A stretch of DNA of 64,000 nt from Roseburia sp. 1XD42-34 (GTDB lineage Bacteria; Bacillota; Bacilli; Bacillales; Amphibacillaceae): positions 1 to 64,000 of the forward strand of contig NZ_QWLJ01000018.1 of assembly GCF_009917385.1 (NCBI RefSeq), read 5' to 3'. Of this stretch, positions 1 to 9,623 are shown one piece after another. Below the pieces are notes generated by a model that was not told the origin of the DNA, searched no databases, and saw only the letters and a list, made by a program, of their open reading frames with translations. Within the stretch, counting starts at the first letter, position 1, and each line of letters begins with the position of its first letter. Both the position numbers and the translations under genes were made by a program.

Positions 1-630
1 TGCCTTTTTTAGATAAATTGTCCCTTGATAATCAAATATTTAATTATTTTTCTCTTGACATTTTACCGCAGGTCTTTATGTTTCTTGCAGACTTTAACTG
101 AAGTTCTTGTTCCAAGTAAGATGAGATATGTTTTAGAATGCTCTTTAATGTATAAGTTTATTACATAAACCACCCAAAACATACGTATCATCATATAGCT
201 AATAAGGTTTCATCAACCTTGTAACACCTTATTTATGTTCCAAACTTCCCTATTTTGCTGCAATTTATTCAAAAAGTAACTTCTGTTCTTTTACAACCAG
301 GTTACTTTATGTAACCATAATAATAGATTAATATACTATTGTCAAATAATTAACTTACAAATAATAACCAAAAATTTTTTACTTCCCTGTTGTTAGCTCT
401 TACAAAACAATTTATAATATGAAGTAAGGGGCTTTAAATGGAGATGTATAAACAAACACGCCAAATTATTAGTTCCATTTTAAATAGCAATGTATTTTTA
501 CTCAAGCATATGACATAACGAAATAATGAATATGAAGCTGTTACGAAACGCAGTATAATTGCATATGAATGAGCATCAGATGACAACATCATGTCTTCAT
601 GTGATAAAAAATAAAAAGGGAGAATAGTGG
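1..630. other. Gene-free left edge upstream of htpX
   Basis: No convincing reading frame was found here. Two items stand out. A perfect 6-bp-arm palindrome (GGTTAC-5-GTAACC) lies at 300-316. A TATAAT-like -10 element lies at 554-559 and could serve htpX, though its -35 is poor. The palindrome is over 300 bp from htpX, so it may belong to a gene beyond the window. Confidence 0.4.
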
Positions 631-1506
631 ATGGGAAAACGAATTTTCTACTTTATATTAACGAATGTTTTAGTATTAGTAACGATTAGCATTATTTTTA
701 TGCTTATACCAGGAACATGGAATTATATTGGAGAAGATGGACAATTACAGCTTGGAACACTACTCATTTTTAGCGCCATCATTGGATTTACCGGCTCGTT
801 TATATCATTAGGTCTATCTCGTTGGATGGCTAAGAAAATGATGGGCGTCCGCGTGCTAGATCCGAATGACAATCTAAGCCAGCAAGAACGAGAAATTGTC
901 GACACGGTGCACCGTCTTTCTCGTTCTGCAGGTTTAATGCATATGCCTGAAGTAGGTATCTACGATGCAAAGGAAGTAAACGCCTTTGCTACAGGTCCTA
1001 GTAAAAAACAATCTCTTGTTGCAGTATCGAGCGGTCTGTTGCACGAAATGGATAATGATGCTATTGAAGGAGTTATTGCCCATGAAGTTGCACACATTGC
1101 TAATGGCGATATGGTGACGATGACGCTGTTACAAGGAGTTGTAAATACATTTGTTGTCTTCCTTGCCCGAATCGCAGCTTTTATCGTGACGCGCTTTGTA
1201 AAAGAAGAGTTGGCACCTATTGTCCATTTCCTTGCGATTTTATTCTTCCAAATTATCTTTTCTGTTCTTGGCAGTCTCATTGTATTTGCTTATTCAAGAC
1301 ATCGGGAGTTTCATGCTGATAGAGGAGGAGCTGACTTAGCTGGTAAAGACAAAATGCGACACGCATTGGAAGCTCTAAAAATGTATTCGAGTCGTGTGCG
1401 TGAAGAAGAAAAATCAATTGCTACGTTAAAAATTAACGGTAATAAAAAAGCGTCTATCTTTTCAACACACCCAAGCTTAGATGAGCGAATTCAACGCTTA
1501 TCGTAA
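631..1506 (+). CDS. htpX: HtpX-type membrane zinc metalloprotease
   Basis: HtpX is an integral-membrane M48 peptidase that degrades damaged or misfolded membrane proteins. The 291-residue length is normal for the family. Two N-terminal membrane segments (about 7-28 and 39-60) precede the zinc motif HEVAH at residues 151-155. A further hydrophobic pair (about 165-220) is followed by the third zinc ligand, Glu226, in EFHAD. The start is preceded by an AGGGAGA-type ribosome-binding site. The gene is monocistronic and ends before a bidirectional terminator shared with the convergent dehydrogenase gene. Confidence 0.95.
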   Translation: MGKRIFYFILTNVLVLVTISIIFMLIPGTWNYIGEDGQLQLGTLLIFSAIIGFTGSFISLGLSRWMAKKMMGVRVLDPNDNLSQQEREIVDTVHRLSRSAGLMHMPEVGIYDAKEVNAFATGPSKKQSLVAVSSGLLHEMDNDAIEGVIAHEVAHIANGDMVTMTLLQGVVNTFVVFLARIAAFIVTRFVKEELAPIVHFLAILFFQIIFSVLGSLIVFAYSRHREFHADRGGADLAGKDKMRHALEALKMYSSRVREEEKSIATLKINGNKKASIFSTHPSLDERIQRLS

Positions 1507-1655
1507 AAACTGTATTGGGTCTGCAATGATAGAACAGAATTTTTATGAGATTGAATAAGATTTTAAAATGCTATTGGTTAAAGCCGTCTGCGACTTAAGC
1601 TAGCATATGAAGATCTAAATCGATCAGAAGTTAACATTTCAAAACAGAAATATTG

Positions 1656-1694
1656 AGGCAAACCCGACCACCATGGGATCGGGTTTGCCTTATT
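1656..1694. terminator. Bidirectional terminator between htpX and the FAD dehydrogenase
   Basis: A 12-bp perfect stem (AGGCAAACCCGA / TCGGGTTTGCCT) with an 11-base loop is followed by TTATTT. It lies between convergent genes. Confidence 0.8.
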
Positions 1695-1806
1695 TATGAT
1701 GGTTTCCGCTAATCCTACATCAAGGTTATCTGACTGTTCACAACATAAAATTTATTAGCATTACAAAAGAAGCAACACCATTTCCGGTCAGGAAAACCAT
1801 TCGTTG

Positions 1807-3459
1807 TTAGTTTAATTCTGTAACTAGCACTCTTCCCGTTTGCCTGCCAGTAAATAAACAGCCTCCAACGAAGGTTCCTTCCAATGATCGGTAGCCATGA
1901 ATGCCGCCACCTCCAAACCCCGCTGCTTCCCCTACTGCAAATAACCCTGTAATTGGTTTATTGTCGATATCAAGAACACGTCCTAATAAATCGGTTTGCA
2001 AGCCTCCTAATGTTTTCCTGCTAAGTAAGTGAAGCCGAACAGCAACGAGCGGTCCATTTTTTGGATCTAATAACTGGTGAGGAGCTGCAACACGAATCAA
2101 CCGATCACCTGTATAATAACGAGCACCTCGAATAGCCGTTACTTGGGCATCCTTTGTAAATCGGTTATCCATCTCCCTATCCCTAGCGCGAATTTGTTTT
2201 TCAACTTGTGACACGTGTAACCGTTTTTCTTTCGTTAATCGATTCATGCCGATCACTAAATTATCTAAATTAGACGCAATAATAAAGTCTTCCCCTTTAT
2301 CCATAAACGCTTGAATTGGTTCAGGAGCTCCCGGTAAAGCCCGCTTTAATACTTTTTTCAAACTTCTTCCTGTTAAATCTGGGTTTTGTTCTGATCCAGA
2401 TAAAGCAAATTCTCGTTCTATAATTTTTTGATTTAAGATAAACCATGAATAGCTATAGCCTGTGTTTTGAATTGCTTCTAGCGTACTTAACGTATCAAAC
2501 CCAGGGAAATTAGGTGCCGCTAATCGATTTCCTTCCGCATCTAACCATATGGACGATGGGCCTGGCAATATACGGATACCATGTTGCGGCCAAATGGAAT
2601 TCCAATTCTTAATCCCTTCCGTATAATGCCACATGCGATCACGATTAACGACTCTTGCTCCTGCATCCTCTGAAATAGCGAGCATGCGTCCATCTACATG
2701 CGCAGGAACACCAGAAAGCATTTGTTTTGGAGGCGGACCTAGGCGTCTAGGCCAATGCTTACAAATCAACTCCATGTTCCCTCCTATTCCCCCGCTTGCT
2801 ACGACAACTGCATCAGCTTGATAATCAAATTGGTCGATCACTTTCCTTGAACTCACTTCTCCTCTTGCAACATGACTTGCTTCAAGAATAGAACCTTTCA
2901 CGCCTGCTACTACACCATTATTTGTTACCAGCTCATCCACACGGTGTCTCGACAAATACTGAATCAAACCGTTATCTATATGTGTTTGCACCCTATCAAC
3001 AAATGGCTTTACAATACCTGGTCCTGTCCCCCAAACGATGTGGAATCGTGGCACAGAATTACCGTGGCCATCAGCCAGTTGTCCCCCCCTTTCTGCCCAG
3101 CCGACAACAGGAAAAAAGCGCACTCCCATTTCATGAAGCCATGCCCGTTTTTCACCAGACGCAAACTCCACATAAGCTTCTGCCCATTTCTTTCCCCAAT
3201 TGTCTTCCTTGCGATCAAATCCTGCTGTACCAAGCCAATCTTGCCATGCCAATGCACTAGAATCGGCAATCCCCATGCGACGTTGTTCTGGCGAGTCCAC
3301 TAAAAATAAACCGCCAAATGACCACCAAGCTTGCCCTCCAAAAGATTGCTCTGGTTCTTGGTCCAATAATAAAACACGTCTATTACCATTTGCTGCTTCC
3401 GCTGCAGTAACAATACCCGCTAATCCTGCGCCGACAACAATAATATCTGCGTCCACCAT
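1807..3459 (-). CDS. FAD-binding dehydrogenase (KsdD/fumarate reductase flavoprotein type)
   Basis: The 550-residue flavoprotein starts with a dinucleotide-binding fold (VVGAGLAG, residues about 9-16) and an acidic Asp near residue 33. A second FAD-contacting segment near the C-terminus contains GLFAVGEAAGFGGGGIHG. The overall pattern matches the predicted oxidoreductases annotated as FAD-binding dehydrogenase, related to ketosteroid dehydrogenases and fumarate reductase flavoproteins. The substrate cannot be told from sequence. The gene is single, with no iron-sulfur or membrane-anchor partner nearby. The start follows a run of seven G that can serve as ribosome-binding site. Confidence 0.85.
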   Translation of the reverse strand: MVDADIIVVGAGLAGIVTAAEAANGNRRVLLLDQEPEQSFGGQAWWSFGGLFLVDSPEQRRMGIADSSALAWQDWLGTAGFDRKEDNWGKKWAEAYVEFASGEKRAWLHEMGVRFFPVVGWAERGGQLADGHGNSVPRFHIVWGTGPGIVKPFVDRVQTHIDNGLIQYLSRHRVDELVTNNGVVAGVKGSILEASHVARGEVSSRKVIDQFDYQADAVVVASGGIGGNMELICKHWPRRLGPPPKQMLSGVPAHVDGRMLAISEDAGARVVNRDRMWHYTEGIKNWNSIWPQHGIRILPGPSSIWLDAEGNRLAAPNFPGFDTLSTLEAIQNTGYSYSWFILNQKIIEREFALSGSEQNPDLTGRSLKKVLKRALPGAPEPIQAFMDKGEDFIIASNLDNLVIGMNRLTKEKRLHVSQVEKQIRARDREMDNRFTKDAQVTAIRGARYYTGDRLIRVAAPHQLLDPKNGPLVAVRLHLLSRKTLGGLQTDLLGRVLDIDNKPITGLFAVGEAAGFGGGGIHGYRSLEGTFVGGCLFTGRQTGRVLVTELN

Positions 3460-3564
3460 GATCCCCCCCTGCTTCTAAAAATCCATTTATGGAAAGAATT
3501 CGATACAAGGAAGAAAAAATCCTGCTTTATTCGCAATTTTGCAAATTCAATTTTTAGTTACGAT

Positions 3565-3828
3565 GCAGGAGCAAAGGCTCGTTTAGAACGTAGTGAATGG
3601 AACGGAGATAAAGGAATCACGCCACTCAAACAGGAGGATGCCGGCGTCTGGGCAGGAAAGCCCATTTTTAGTCATCCTTCCTCTTAGGGACGAACCGATG
3701 GGGCCTTAGCGTAGGGCGGCAATTTCGTGAAGCCGCATCGTTGCTGGGTGAGATCCTGTCATGGCTATTCGGTTATTTCGTTATCCTCAAGCACCTATTT
3801 TTACTTTTTTATCTTATAAAAAAGCACC
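3565..3828 (+). repeat. Repeat family A, copy A1 (divergent)
   Basis: This copy shares the family A core: the GTTTAG-AACGTAG start region, the CCGGCGTCTGGGC segment, TTCCTCTTAG, a GGGCGGC...GCCGC helix and the ATTTTTACTTTTTTATCTT tail. The 5' hairpin has decayed. It fills the gap between the dehydrogenase and phosphatase genes and has no coding content. Confidence 0.75.
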
Positions 3829-3846
3829 CTATCCTATTTAACAAAT

Positions 3847-4398
3847 TTATTGTTGTTTCTTCATTGCCCGAACTCCTGTTAGATAGGTAGCGACATATGA
3901 TAAATCAGGAAATACCATATCCGCATAGCGGAGATTTTTCTCTCTTTCCCCTACTAAAATTGTTGCTGTGCCAGCCTTTTTTCCTGCTTCCATATCAGCA
4001 TGGCGATCACCTACCATATAGCTCGTCGATAAATCAATATGGTACTTTTTAGCTAAGCGAGTTACCATAGCAGCATTTGGCTTTCTGCATGCACATCCGG
4101 CATGTGGTTTATGCGGGCAATACGCCACTGCATCAACTACTGCACCATAAAGCGCTAATTCTTCTGCCATTTTTTGATGAACTTTAGCTAATTCACCTTC
4201 TGTCATGTGACCAAGTCCAACTCCACCTTGATTTGTAACGACAAATACGAAGTATCCCAGAATATTAAAGTGCTTTATCGCCTCACCTACACCGGGTAAC
4301 AAATAAAAATCTTGCGGCTGATTAACAAACTTAACACATTCCGATAATACTTCATTAATAACGCCATCACGATCAAGGAAAACCCCTGATGATTGCAT
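3847..4398 (-). CDS. gmhB: HAD-family phosphatase, GmhB/HisB-N type
   Basis: This 183-residue protein matches D-glycero-D-manno-heptose-1,7-bisphosphate 7-phosphatases and histidinol-phosphatase domains. It carries the HAD motif DRDGVIN (residues 9-15; nucleophile Asp9, general acid Asp11), motif II in VVTNQGG, and motif IV in MVGDRHADMEAG. A zinc loop, CPHKPHAGCACRKP, typifies the GmhB branch. In Bacillaceae such enzymes occur without a full heptose pathway, so the true substrate may be another sugar bisphosphate. It is monocistronic, and the initiation codon follows a GAGGTGAG-like site. Confidence 0.85.
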   Translation of the reverse strand: MQSSGVFLDRDGVINEVLSECVKFVNQPQDFYLLPGVGEAIKHFNILGYFVFVVTNQGGVGLGHMTEGELAKVHQKMAEELALYGAVVDAVAYCPHKPHAGCACRKPNAAMVTRLAKKYHIDLSTSYMVGDRHADMEAGKKAGTATILVGEREKNLRYADMVFPDLSYVATYLTGVRAMKKQQ

Positions 4399-4469
4399 TT
4401 TCTCACCTCGATTTAAAGTACTTCTTCCAACATTACCTGATCCCGCCCCTGTATCAAATGATCTACATC

Positions 4470-4652
4470 AAAGTGAAACTTCAGCCTGTGGTAATATTCT
4501 TTCATCCCTCACTAATTGTTGTAAGTACTGTAATGATATGACCTGACCTAAAGACCTTTTACGAAAAAGGGCATTTAGGTGCTATTATCTCCCTTAAACT
4601 AGTTGTATTGAAGTGGGGACCTTACAGCACCTTATATACGGGATAAACAAAT
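4470..4652 (+). repeat. Repeat family B, copy B1
   Basis: It begins AAAGTGAAAC and ends GGGATAAA, as other family B units do. It retains the GACCTAAAGACC box, the AGGTGCTATTATCTCCC strand and its distal partner CTTACAGCACC. The first hairpin is degenerate. Confidence 0.75.
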
Positions 4653-4674
4653 GTTCAGGCTCATTTTTTAGATA

Positions 4675-4713
4675 GCAAAAAGCTTCATCTCTCCTGTAGA
4701 AATGAAGCTTCTA
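4675..4713 (-). terminator. Terminator of the CoA-transferase gene
   Basis: A 9-bp stem (AAGCTTCAT / ATGAAGCTT) is followed on the minus strand by TTTTTGC. It lies 45 bp downstream of the CoA-transferase stop codon. Confidence 0.7.
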
Positions 4714-4757
4714 TATATTATGTCTAGCCCCTTTGTTTTCATGCATCTAATTAGCCG

Positions 4758-6272
4758 TTATCTTTGTTCTACAAGTTCACGCATCGTACCATTTTTCGCA
4801 TAATTCATATGCCAGCTAAATGCCTTTTCCAAGTTATGAGGTGTCTGCCCGCCACCTTTTAACGCTTCTCTGTAATAATCCCATAATTGCTCTCGATATA
4901 TTGGGTGAGCACAATTTTCTATAATTAACGGCACACGCTCTCTTGGCGCCAACCCTCTTAAATCTGCATAGCCTTGTTCAGTAACTAGTACATCTACATC
5001 ATGCTCGGTATGATCCACATGAGATACAAATGGAACAATACTGGAAATATCTCCTTGCTTGGCAATTGATTTGGTTACAAAAATAGCTAACCTAGCATTT
5101 CGGGCGAAGTCCCCAGAACCGCCGATGCCGTTCATCATCTTTGTTCCAGATACGTGCGTCGAATTTACATTGCCATATATATCTGCTTCCAGTGCAGTAT
5201 TAATTGCGATAATCCCTAAACGACGAATAATTTCTGGATGATTGGAAATTTCTTGCGGACGCATAATAATTTTGTCACGGTAATTATCAAAATGGCTAAA
5301 TACCTCCTGCATTTTCCCTTCCGACAGTGTAATCGAACAGCATGAGGCTACACTTACTTTACCTGCATCAATTAGATCGAACACAGCATCCTGTAGGACT
5401 TCCGAATATACTTCCAGATCCTTAAATTCCGAATGAATCATGCCATGAAGTACTGCATTTGCCACCGATCCAATTCCCGATTGTAAGGGTGCCAACTTTT
5501 CAGTTAAGCGTCCTTGGACAATTTCTTTTCGTAGAAAATCTAATAAGTGTCCAGCCATAATCTCTGTTTCCTGGTCAGGCTGCACAATCGTAGAAGGAGA
5601 GTCCGGCTGATTCGTAAACACAATCCCTTTAACCTTATCTATATCCATTGGAATACCTATTGTGCCAATCCGCTCCTCGACTTCCTTAAGCGGAATTGGC
5701 TCTCGCTCCCCTTGCAGATTCGGACTGTATAAATCATGCACTCCTTTTAATGCGGTTGATTGCGCGGTATTAATTTCAATAATAATCGCCTTAGCATGTT
5801 CAGCAAATACAAGCGAATTTCCAATCGATGTTGTCGGAATGACCTGCCCGTCATCTGTTATCGAAATCGCTTCCAATATTGCATAATCTACCGGTTCTAA
5901 TACATTCGCTCGCACCATTTCTGCTGTGTGTGAAAGATGATGATCCACAAATAAATGTTCTCCAGCATTTATTTTCTTTCGCATGGTTGGATCTGCTTGA
6001 AATGGTAAGCGTTTATGAACGATGCCTGCCTCTGCCATCATTTTGTCAATATCAGAGCCTAAAGAAGCACCTGTAAACACATTGACCTTCAGCTTCTCAC
6101 CAGATTTGGCTCGTTGAATAAGCGCTGTTGGCACAGCTTTTACATCCCCTGCCCGGGTAAAGCCGCTTAAGCCTAGCGTCATGCCATCTTGGATCCAAGC
6201 TGCTGCCGTTTCTGCAGTCACTATTCGATCATGTAAACGTGCATCACCGATTCTATCTAGTTGTTTCCCCAT
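4758..6272 (-). CDS. Acetyl-CoA hydrolase/transferase family (succinyl-CoA:acetate CoA-transferase type)
   Basis: The 504-residue protein belongs to the Ach1/Cat1/AarC class I CoA-transferases, which move CoA between acetate, succinate and related acids. Glu291 in SEVLQD aligns with the catalytic glutamate of AarC (Glu294). The C-terminal domain has TALEADIYGNVNSTHVSG and the glycine-rich NGIGGSGDFARNA. The length is full. A CcpA-type site lies upstream at 6319-6333, and a LytTR regulator gene ends 133 bp upstream in the same orientation. This suggests regulated acetate overflow or organic-acid use. A hydrolase role cannot be excluded from sequence. Confidence 0.88.
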   Translation of the reverse strand: MGKQLDRIGDARLHDRIVTAETAAAWIQDGMTLGLSGFTRAGDVKAVPTALIQRAKSGEKLKVNVFTGASLGSDIDKMMAEAGIVHKRLPFQADPTMRKKINAGEHLFVDHHLSHTAEMVRANVLEPVDYAILEAISITDDGQVIPTTSIGNSLVFAEHAKAIIIEINTAQSTALKGVHDLYSPNLQGEREPIPLKEVEERIGTIGIPMDIDKVKGIVFTNQPDSPSTIVQPDQETEIMAGHLLDFLRKEIVQGRLTEKLAPLQSGIGSVANAVLHGMIHSEFKDLEVYSEVLQDAVFDLIDAGKVSVASCCSITLSEGKMQEVFSHFDNYRDKIIMRPQEISNHPEIIRRLGIIAINTALEADIYGNVNSTHVSGTKMMNGIGGSGDFARNARLAIFVTKSIAKQGDISSIVPFVSHVDHTEHDVDVLVTEQGYADLRGLAPRERVPLIIENCAHPIYREQLWDYYREALKGGGQTPHNLEKAFSWHMNYAKNGTMRELVEQR

Positions 6273-6318
6273 CCCTAGACCCCTTTCCGTTTTATTAAGA
6301 ATTTACAATCTATTTTAT

Positions 6319-6333
6319 ATGAAGCGCTTTCTT
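6319..6333. promoter_or_regulatory. cre-like (CcpA) site upstream of the CoA-transferase
   Basis: ATGAAGCGCTTTCTT carries the near-palindromic core GAAGCGCTTTC. Read on the minus strand it has two mismatches to the cre consensus WTGAAARCGYTTWNN. It lies 47-61 bp upstream of the CoA-transferase start codon and overlaps an A/T-rich TATAAA stretch that may be the -10 region. Carbon catabolite control is inferred. Confidence 0.55.
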
Positions 6334-6405
6334 TTTTGCGGTTCTATGACAGAGATAGATAGAATCGGTTTGAAACAGTAAATTTATTGTTTAAAACAGC
6401 TAGTT

Positions 6406-7050
6406 TTAAAACCCTAGTAATTTACGAAAATAGCTGGAATATGATTGACTAACTGGAAGTTGATCCCCGTTATCCATAGCTAATAAAAAAGTGGAGTGAG
6501 TATCTGGATAAATATGTGTAATATGATTTACGTTTACGATAAATGAACGATGACAGCGGATAAAATATTCTCTCGGTAGCATATATTCAAATTCCTGAAG
6601 CGCTTTTCGATGTATACCCGTGAATTCTTTCGTAACTACCCATGTTTTTCTGTCCTTTACTTCTAAATAGAGCACATCACTAAATGAAAGTGGTTTCCAC
6701 CCATCTGATGTCTTTACCGTAATGACTGATTTTCCTTCTGTTAAAGCAGGATATATAGCCATAACACAACCTTCTAATTCATTTTGATAATGAAATGGTA
6801 CAGCCATTCCATGATAAGGAATACCATACACTTGACGATCGATAAATTCGGACACCTTTTGTTCCGTCACCATTGCTTTATTTGCTAACGTTCCTTCTTT
6901 GATTGGATCCCCCGGACGAATCTTTAAATCCACACGCAGGCTTGGTCGATAGTAAATATATTCTGTCGTCGAAGTTACAGCTATGGAAATTTCATCGGAA
7001 AACAACTCTCCAATAACGTCCAATAAAGAACTTGTAGTAAGTCGTTGCAT
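6406..7050 (-). CDS. LytTR-domain transcriptional regulator with N-terminal sensor
   Basis: The 214-residue protein ends in a LytTR DNA-binding domain (about 118-214). Recognisable parts are DVLYLEVKDRKTWVVT, the REYFIRCHRSFIVNVNHI segment typical of the fold, and VSQSYSSYFRKLL. The N-terminal 110 residues lack a receiver aspartate pattern and resemble a small ligand or PAS/GAF-like sensing region. It is therefore probably not a classical two-component regulator. It lies just upstream of the CoA-transferase in the same direction and is its likely regulator. No histidine kinase is adjacent. Confidence 0.8.
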   Translation of the reverse strand: MQRLTTSSLLDVIGELFSDEISIAVTSTTEYIYYRPSLRVDLKIRPGDPIKEGTLANKAMVTEQKVSEFIDRQVYGIPYHGMAVPFHYQNELEGCVMAIYPALTEGKSVITVKTSDGWKPLSFSDVLYLEVKDRKTWVVTKEFTGIHRKALQEFEYMLPREYFIRCHRSFIVNVNHITHIYPDTHSTFLLAMDNGDQLPVSQSYSSYFRKLLGF

Positions 7051-7165
7051 CGTTTTATAGTTACTCCTTTATACCTCATTTCTTTTATATAAAGTGAAAC
7101 ACTGATTACGGTTCATATAATTATAGCCGTTTAATAAGCTGACATGTCGCTTCATCATTGATTTT

Positions 7166-7642
7166 TTAGCGATTCTTTTTAAATGAATCTGGCATAACTG
7201 TTGCAATTACTTCTCCTTTAGCACAACAAACCTCATCTGCATATACTTCCGTTATCACCTTAAACTTTTTAGGATGAAGCTCCTCCACTACCCCAATCGC
7301 TTTCAGTTCTGTACTATGTGGAGTAGGTTTCATAAAATCCACTTTTAACGAAGCAGTTACAAATCGAGGCGCTTGAGCTCCATCGCCTATGACATGCCCG
7401 TTTTTCTTATGAAGGACTATCGAGGCAGAACCAGTACCGTGGCAATCGATTAACGAAGCTAGTAACCCTCCATATACAAACCCAGGAATTGCAATATGCT
7501 CCTCCCGTGGTGTATACGTAGTCACCGTTTTCTCCCCGTCCCATACTGTTTTCAAATGAAGACCCGTTTCATTTCGCCTGCCGCATCCATAGCACCAAGC
7601 ATAATCTTCTGGATAAATATCTTGAATCGCCTTTGTTTCCAT
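7166..7642 (-). CDS. PaaI/THEM4-like hotdog thioesterase
   Basis: The 158-residue protein has the 4HBT hotdog layout: an N-terminal CYGCGRRNETGLHLK segment, GFVYGGLLASLIDCHGTGSA (central helix with probable catalytic acid Asp), and VDFMKPTP followed by strands to VCCAKGEVIAT. It probably hydrolyses acyl-CoA esters; the acyl group is unknown. A GGAGGGAG ribosome-binding site precedes the ATG. It lies near the CoA-transferase and LytTR genes on the same strand, but 115 bp from the regulator, so cotranscription is uncertain. Confidence 0.8.
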   Translation of the reverse strand: METKAIQDIYPEDYAWCYGCGRRNETGLHLKTVWDGEKTVTTYTPREEHIAIPGFVYGGLLASLIDCHGTGSASIVLHKKNGHVIGDGAQAPRFVTASLKVDFMKPTPHSTELKAIGVVEELHPKKFKVITEVYADEVCCAKGEVIATVMPDSFKKNR

Positions 7643-7914
7643 TACATCTCCCTCCTTTTTGCTTAGTATAACATAGCTATGTTGGGTGAACAGTACCTAG
7701 TTATTTGTCCATTAAAGTATATTAATATTACTAATATTCTGTTATAAAACCAACCAGAATCAAGTAATGACATCGTTCATAATGTTCGCTAGAATAAGCA
7801 TAGAAGGGGTTGTTCAAATAAATCTACTCCGTTAAAATAGTAAGTTGGGGTTATATTTTCATGATAAGCGTTTGAACAAATTAAAAAGAATTTTTAGAGA
7901 TGGGGTTTTGTGGC

Positions 7915-8976
7915 ATGAAAAAATTAGTCATATTAGGTGGGGGATATGGCGGACTGAAAGCGCTATTAGGATTACTTGATCATCAGCTGCCAGAGGATGT
8001 TGAAATCACCCTTGTCGACAGGAATCCATATCATTCCGTAAAAACAGAGTTTTATACCATTGCTGCTGGTACGTCTGCAGATAAAGATGTTCGCCTGCAT
8101 TTTCCAGACGATCAACGAGTTCGTTATGTTTATGGGGAAATTGCGAAAATTGATACATCTAAGGCTGCGATCTCTTTTTCCAATATGAGTGAAATCATAG
8201 CTTATGATTACCTTGTTATCGGCTTAGGATGTGAGGACAATTATCATGGCATTGAAGGAGCACAAGAATTCACCCATAGTGTACAGACGTTCTCCAATGT
8301 AAGAAAAACAGGACTTGCTGTTTGTGATTTAAAGGCATATGGAAAGGTTTCTATCGTTGGTGCTGGGTTGAGTGGCATTGAAGTAGCTTCAGAGATTAGA
8401 GAGAGCAGACCCGACCTCAATATTCGCTTACTTGATCGTGGTGCAACGGTGTTAAAAGCATTTGACCCAAAGATTCAGCAATATGTATCCGAGTGGTTCG
8501 TGGCGAATGATGTCGATGTATTGCATCATGCAAATGTCGAATATGTAGAAAAAGATGGCGTCTGTAATAATGGTGTCTGTTATGTGAACGATGTTACCAT
8601 TTGGACGGCTGGCGTTAGACCAAATTATTTAGTTAGGGAGCTCCCCTTTGTCAAAGATGAGCAAGAAAAAATCGTTGTAAATGAATATTTCCAAGTACCA
8701 GAAAACACGAATATTTATGTAGTTGGTGACTGCGCTTCTTCGGAATATTCCCCAAGCGGGCAGCTGGCGGGTCAGCAAGGTGAACGAGTCGCTGAAGTAT
8801 TATTAGCAGTACTGCAAGGCAAACAACCAAAGAAACCAAAGGAAATTAAATTAAAAGGGACGTTAGGCTCGCTTGGAAAATCAGACGGATTTGGCAATAT
8901 GATGCAGAAGCCATTGACTGGTTTATTACCACGGATTGCAAAATCAGGTGTGCTTTGGTTAAATAAACGTCATTAA
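7915..8976 (+). CDS. yutJ: NADH dehydrogenase-like flavoprotein (YutJ type, NDH-2 family)
   Basis: The protein of about 353 residues has two dinucleotide folds: an FAD site near the N-terminus (ILGGGYGG) and an NAD(P)H site near the middle (VSIVGAGLSGIEVA). A C-terminal FAD contact, YVVGDCASS, follows. It most resembles YutJ, a diverged type II NADH dehydrogenase paralogue. The start at 7915 (MKKLVIL) is preferred because GAGATGGGG sits about 10 bases upstream of it; an in-frame ATG at 7900 overlaps that site. It is monocistronic and on the opposite strand to its neighbours. Electron acceptor and membrane attachment are not evident. Confidence 0.85.
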   Translation: MKKLVILGGGYGGLKALLGLLDHQLPEDVEITLVDRNPYHSVKTEFYTIAAGTSADKDVRLHFPDDQRVRYVYGEIAKIDTSKAAISFSNMSEIIAYDYLVIGLGCEDNYHGIEGAQEFTHSVQTFSNVRKTGLAVCDLKAYGKVSIVGAGLSGIEVASEIRESRPDLNIRLLDRGATVLKAFDPKIQQYVSEWFVANDVDVLHHANVEYVEKDGVCNNGVCYVNDVTIWTAGVRPNYLVRELPFVKDEQEKIVVNEYFQVPENTNIYVVGDCASSEYSPSGQLAGQQGERVAEVLLAVLQGKQPKKPKEIKLKGTLGSLGKSDGFGNMMQKPLTGLLPRIAKSGVLWLNKRH

Positions 8977-9297
8977 ACAGTAACATAGGTCTGTTTATGT
9001 CTTTAAAAAATAATGGCCCTTCACCAGCGGAAAAAGGGACATTTTTGGCAAATAAAGATAGCCTTTTTAAGGAAAATAAAAAATAAAGCTTCTATTCGTG
9101 GGATTTCTTTTAACTCCTACTAGTTATTAGAAGAACAGACAAGCAGTTTGAGCTCAGATTCATCCCCATGGATTCACCACATAGAGCGGTCGAGGACTCA
9201 CTGGCAATTTTATGTGGGATTAAAATGGCGTGTTATTCCAAGCAATCGGCTTCATGTAATCCTTGATAAATGCTACGGGGAGAAACGCCTCCCCGTT
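8977..9297. other. Gap after yutJ with a GC-rich hairpin
   Basis: A 7-bp stem hairpin (ACGGGGA / TCCCCGT) lies at about 9276-9299, close to the start of repeat B2; it lacks a clear T-run. A short open stretch around 9130-9290 reads without stops for about 45 codons but matches nothing I recognise and has no start signal. Confidence 0.3.
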
Positions 9298-9583
9298 GAT
9301 AAAGTGAAATTTTGATCATTAGGAGTGTCTTTCTTCTTCCACTGATGAAGTACAAAGGCTCAAGCCGCAAGTTCCCTTGAAAAAGAAGAACGCTTTTTCT
9401 GCGTGCGAGGTGTCGCTTCCGAAGCTTTTCTTGTCCTGTTGTAATGCCTTTTTCGTTAAATATCTTACTGGCCCAACGAGTCGGGATTTTAGGTGCCGTT
9501 ATCTTTGACTTAGACTTATTGGTATCTACTTGATCTCCCCGAAATGGGGTTTTACGAGCACCTTACGTTTTGGAATAAAACAT
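9296..9583 (+). repeat. Repeat family B, copy B2 (expanded)
   Basis: It begins ATAAAGTGAAAT, continues with a TTCTTCTTCCACTGATG hairpin arm, and ends GAGCACCTTACG...ATAAAA. Between the first hairpin and the GGGATTTTAGGTGC strand it carries about 100 extra bases, so it is about 290 bp rather than about 185. It lies just downstream of lrgB. Confidence 0.65.
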
Positions 9584-9623
9584 CTCAGACTCCAAGCCAA
9601 CGCGGATATAAAGTCATCTCCTG

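Noticed and set aside
300..316. GGTTAC-TTTAT-GTAACC palindrome as htpX operator
   Set aside because: It is more than 300 bp upstream of the htpX start with no promoter beside it, so it cannot be assigned to this gene.
2872..3478. Several overlapping plus-strand frames of 85-145 codons
   Set aside because: They lie wholly antisense to the FAD-binding dehydrogenase, lack ribosome-binding sites and have low-complexity, unfamily-like composition.
9130..9275. Open stretch of about 45 codons after yutJ (RTDKQFELRFIPMDSPH...)
   Set aside because: No start codon with a ribosome-binding site and no recognised family; too short to call a pseudogene.
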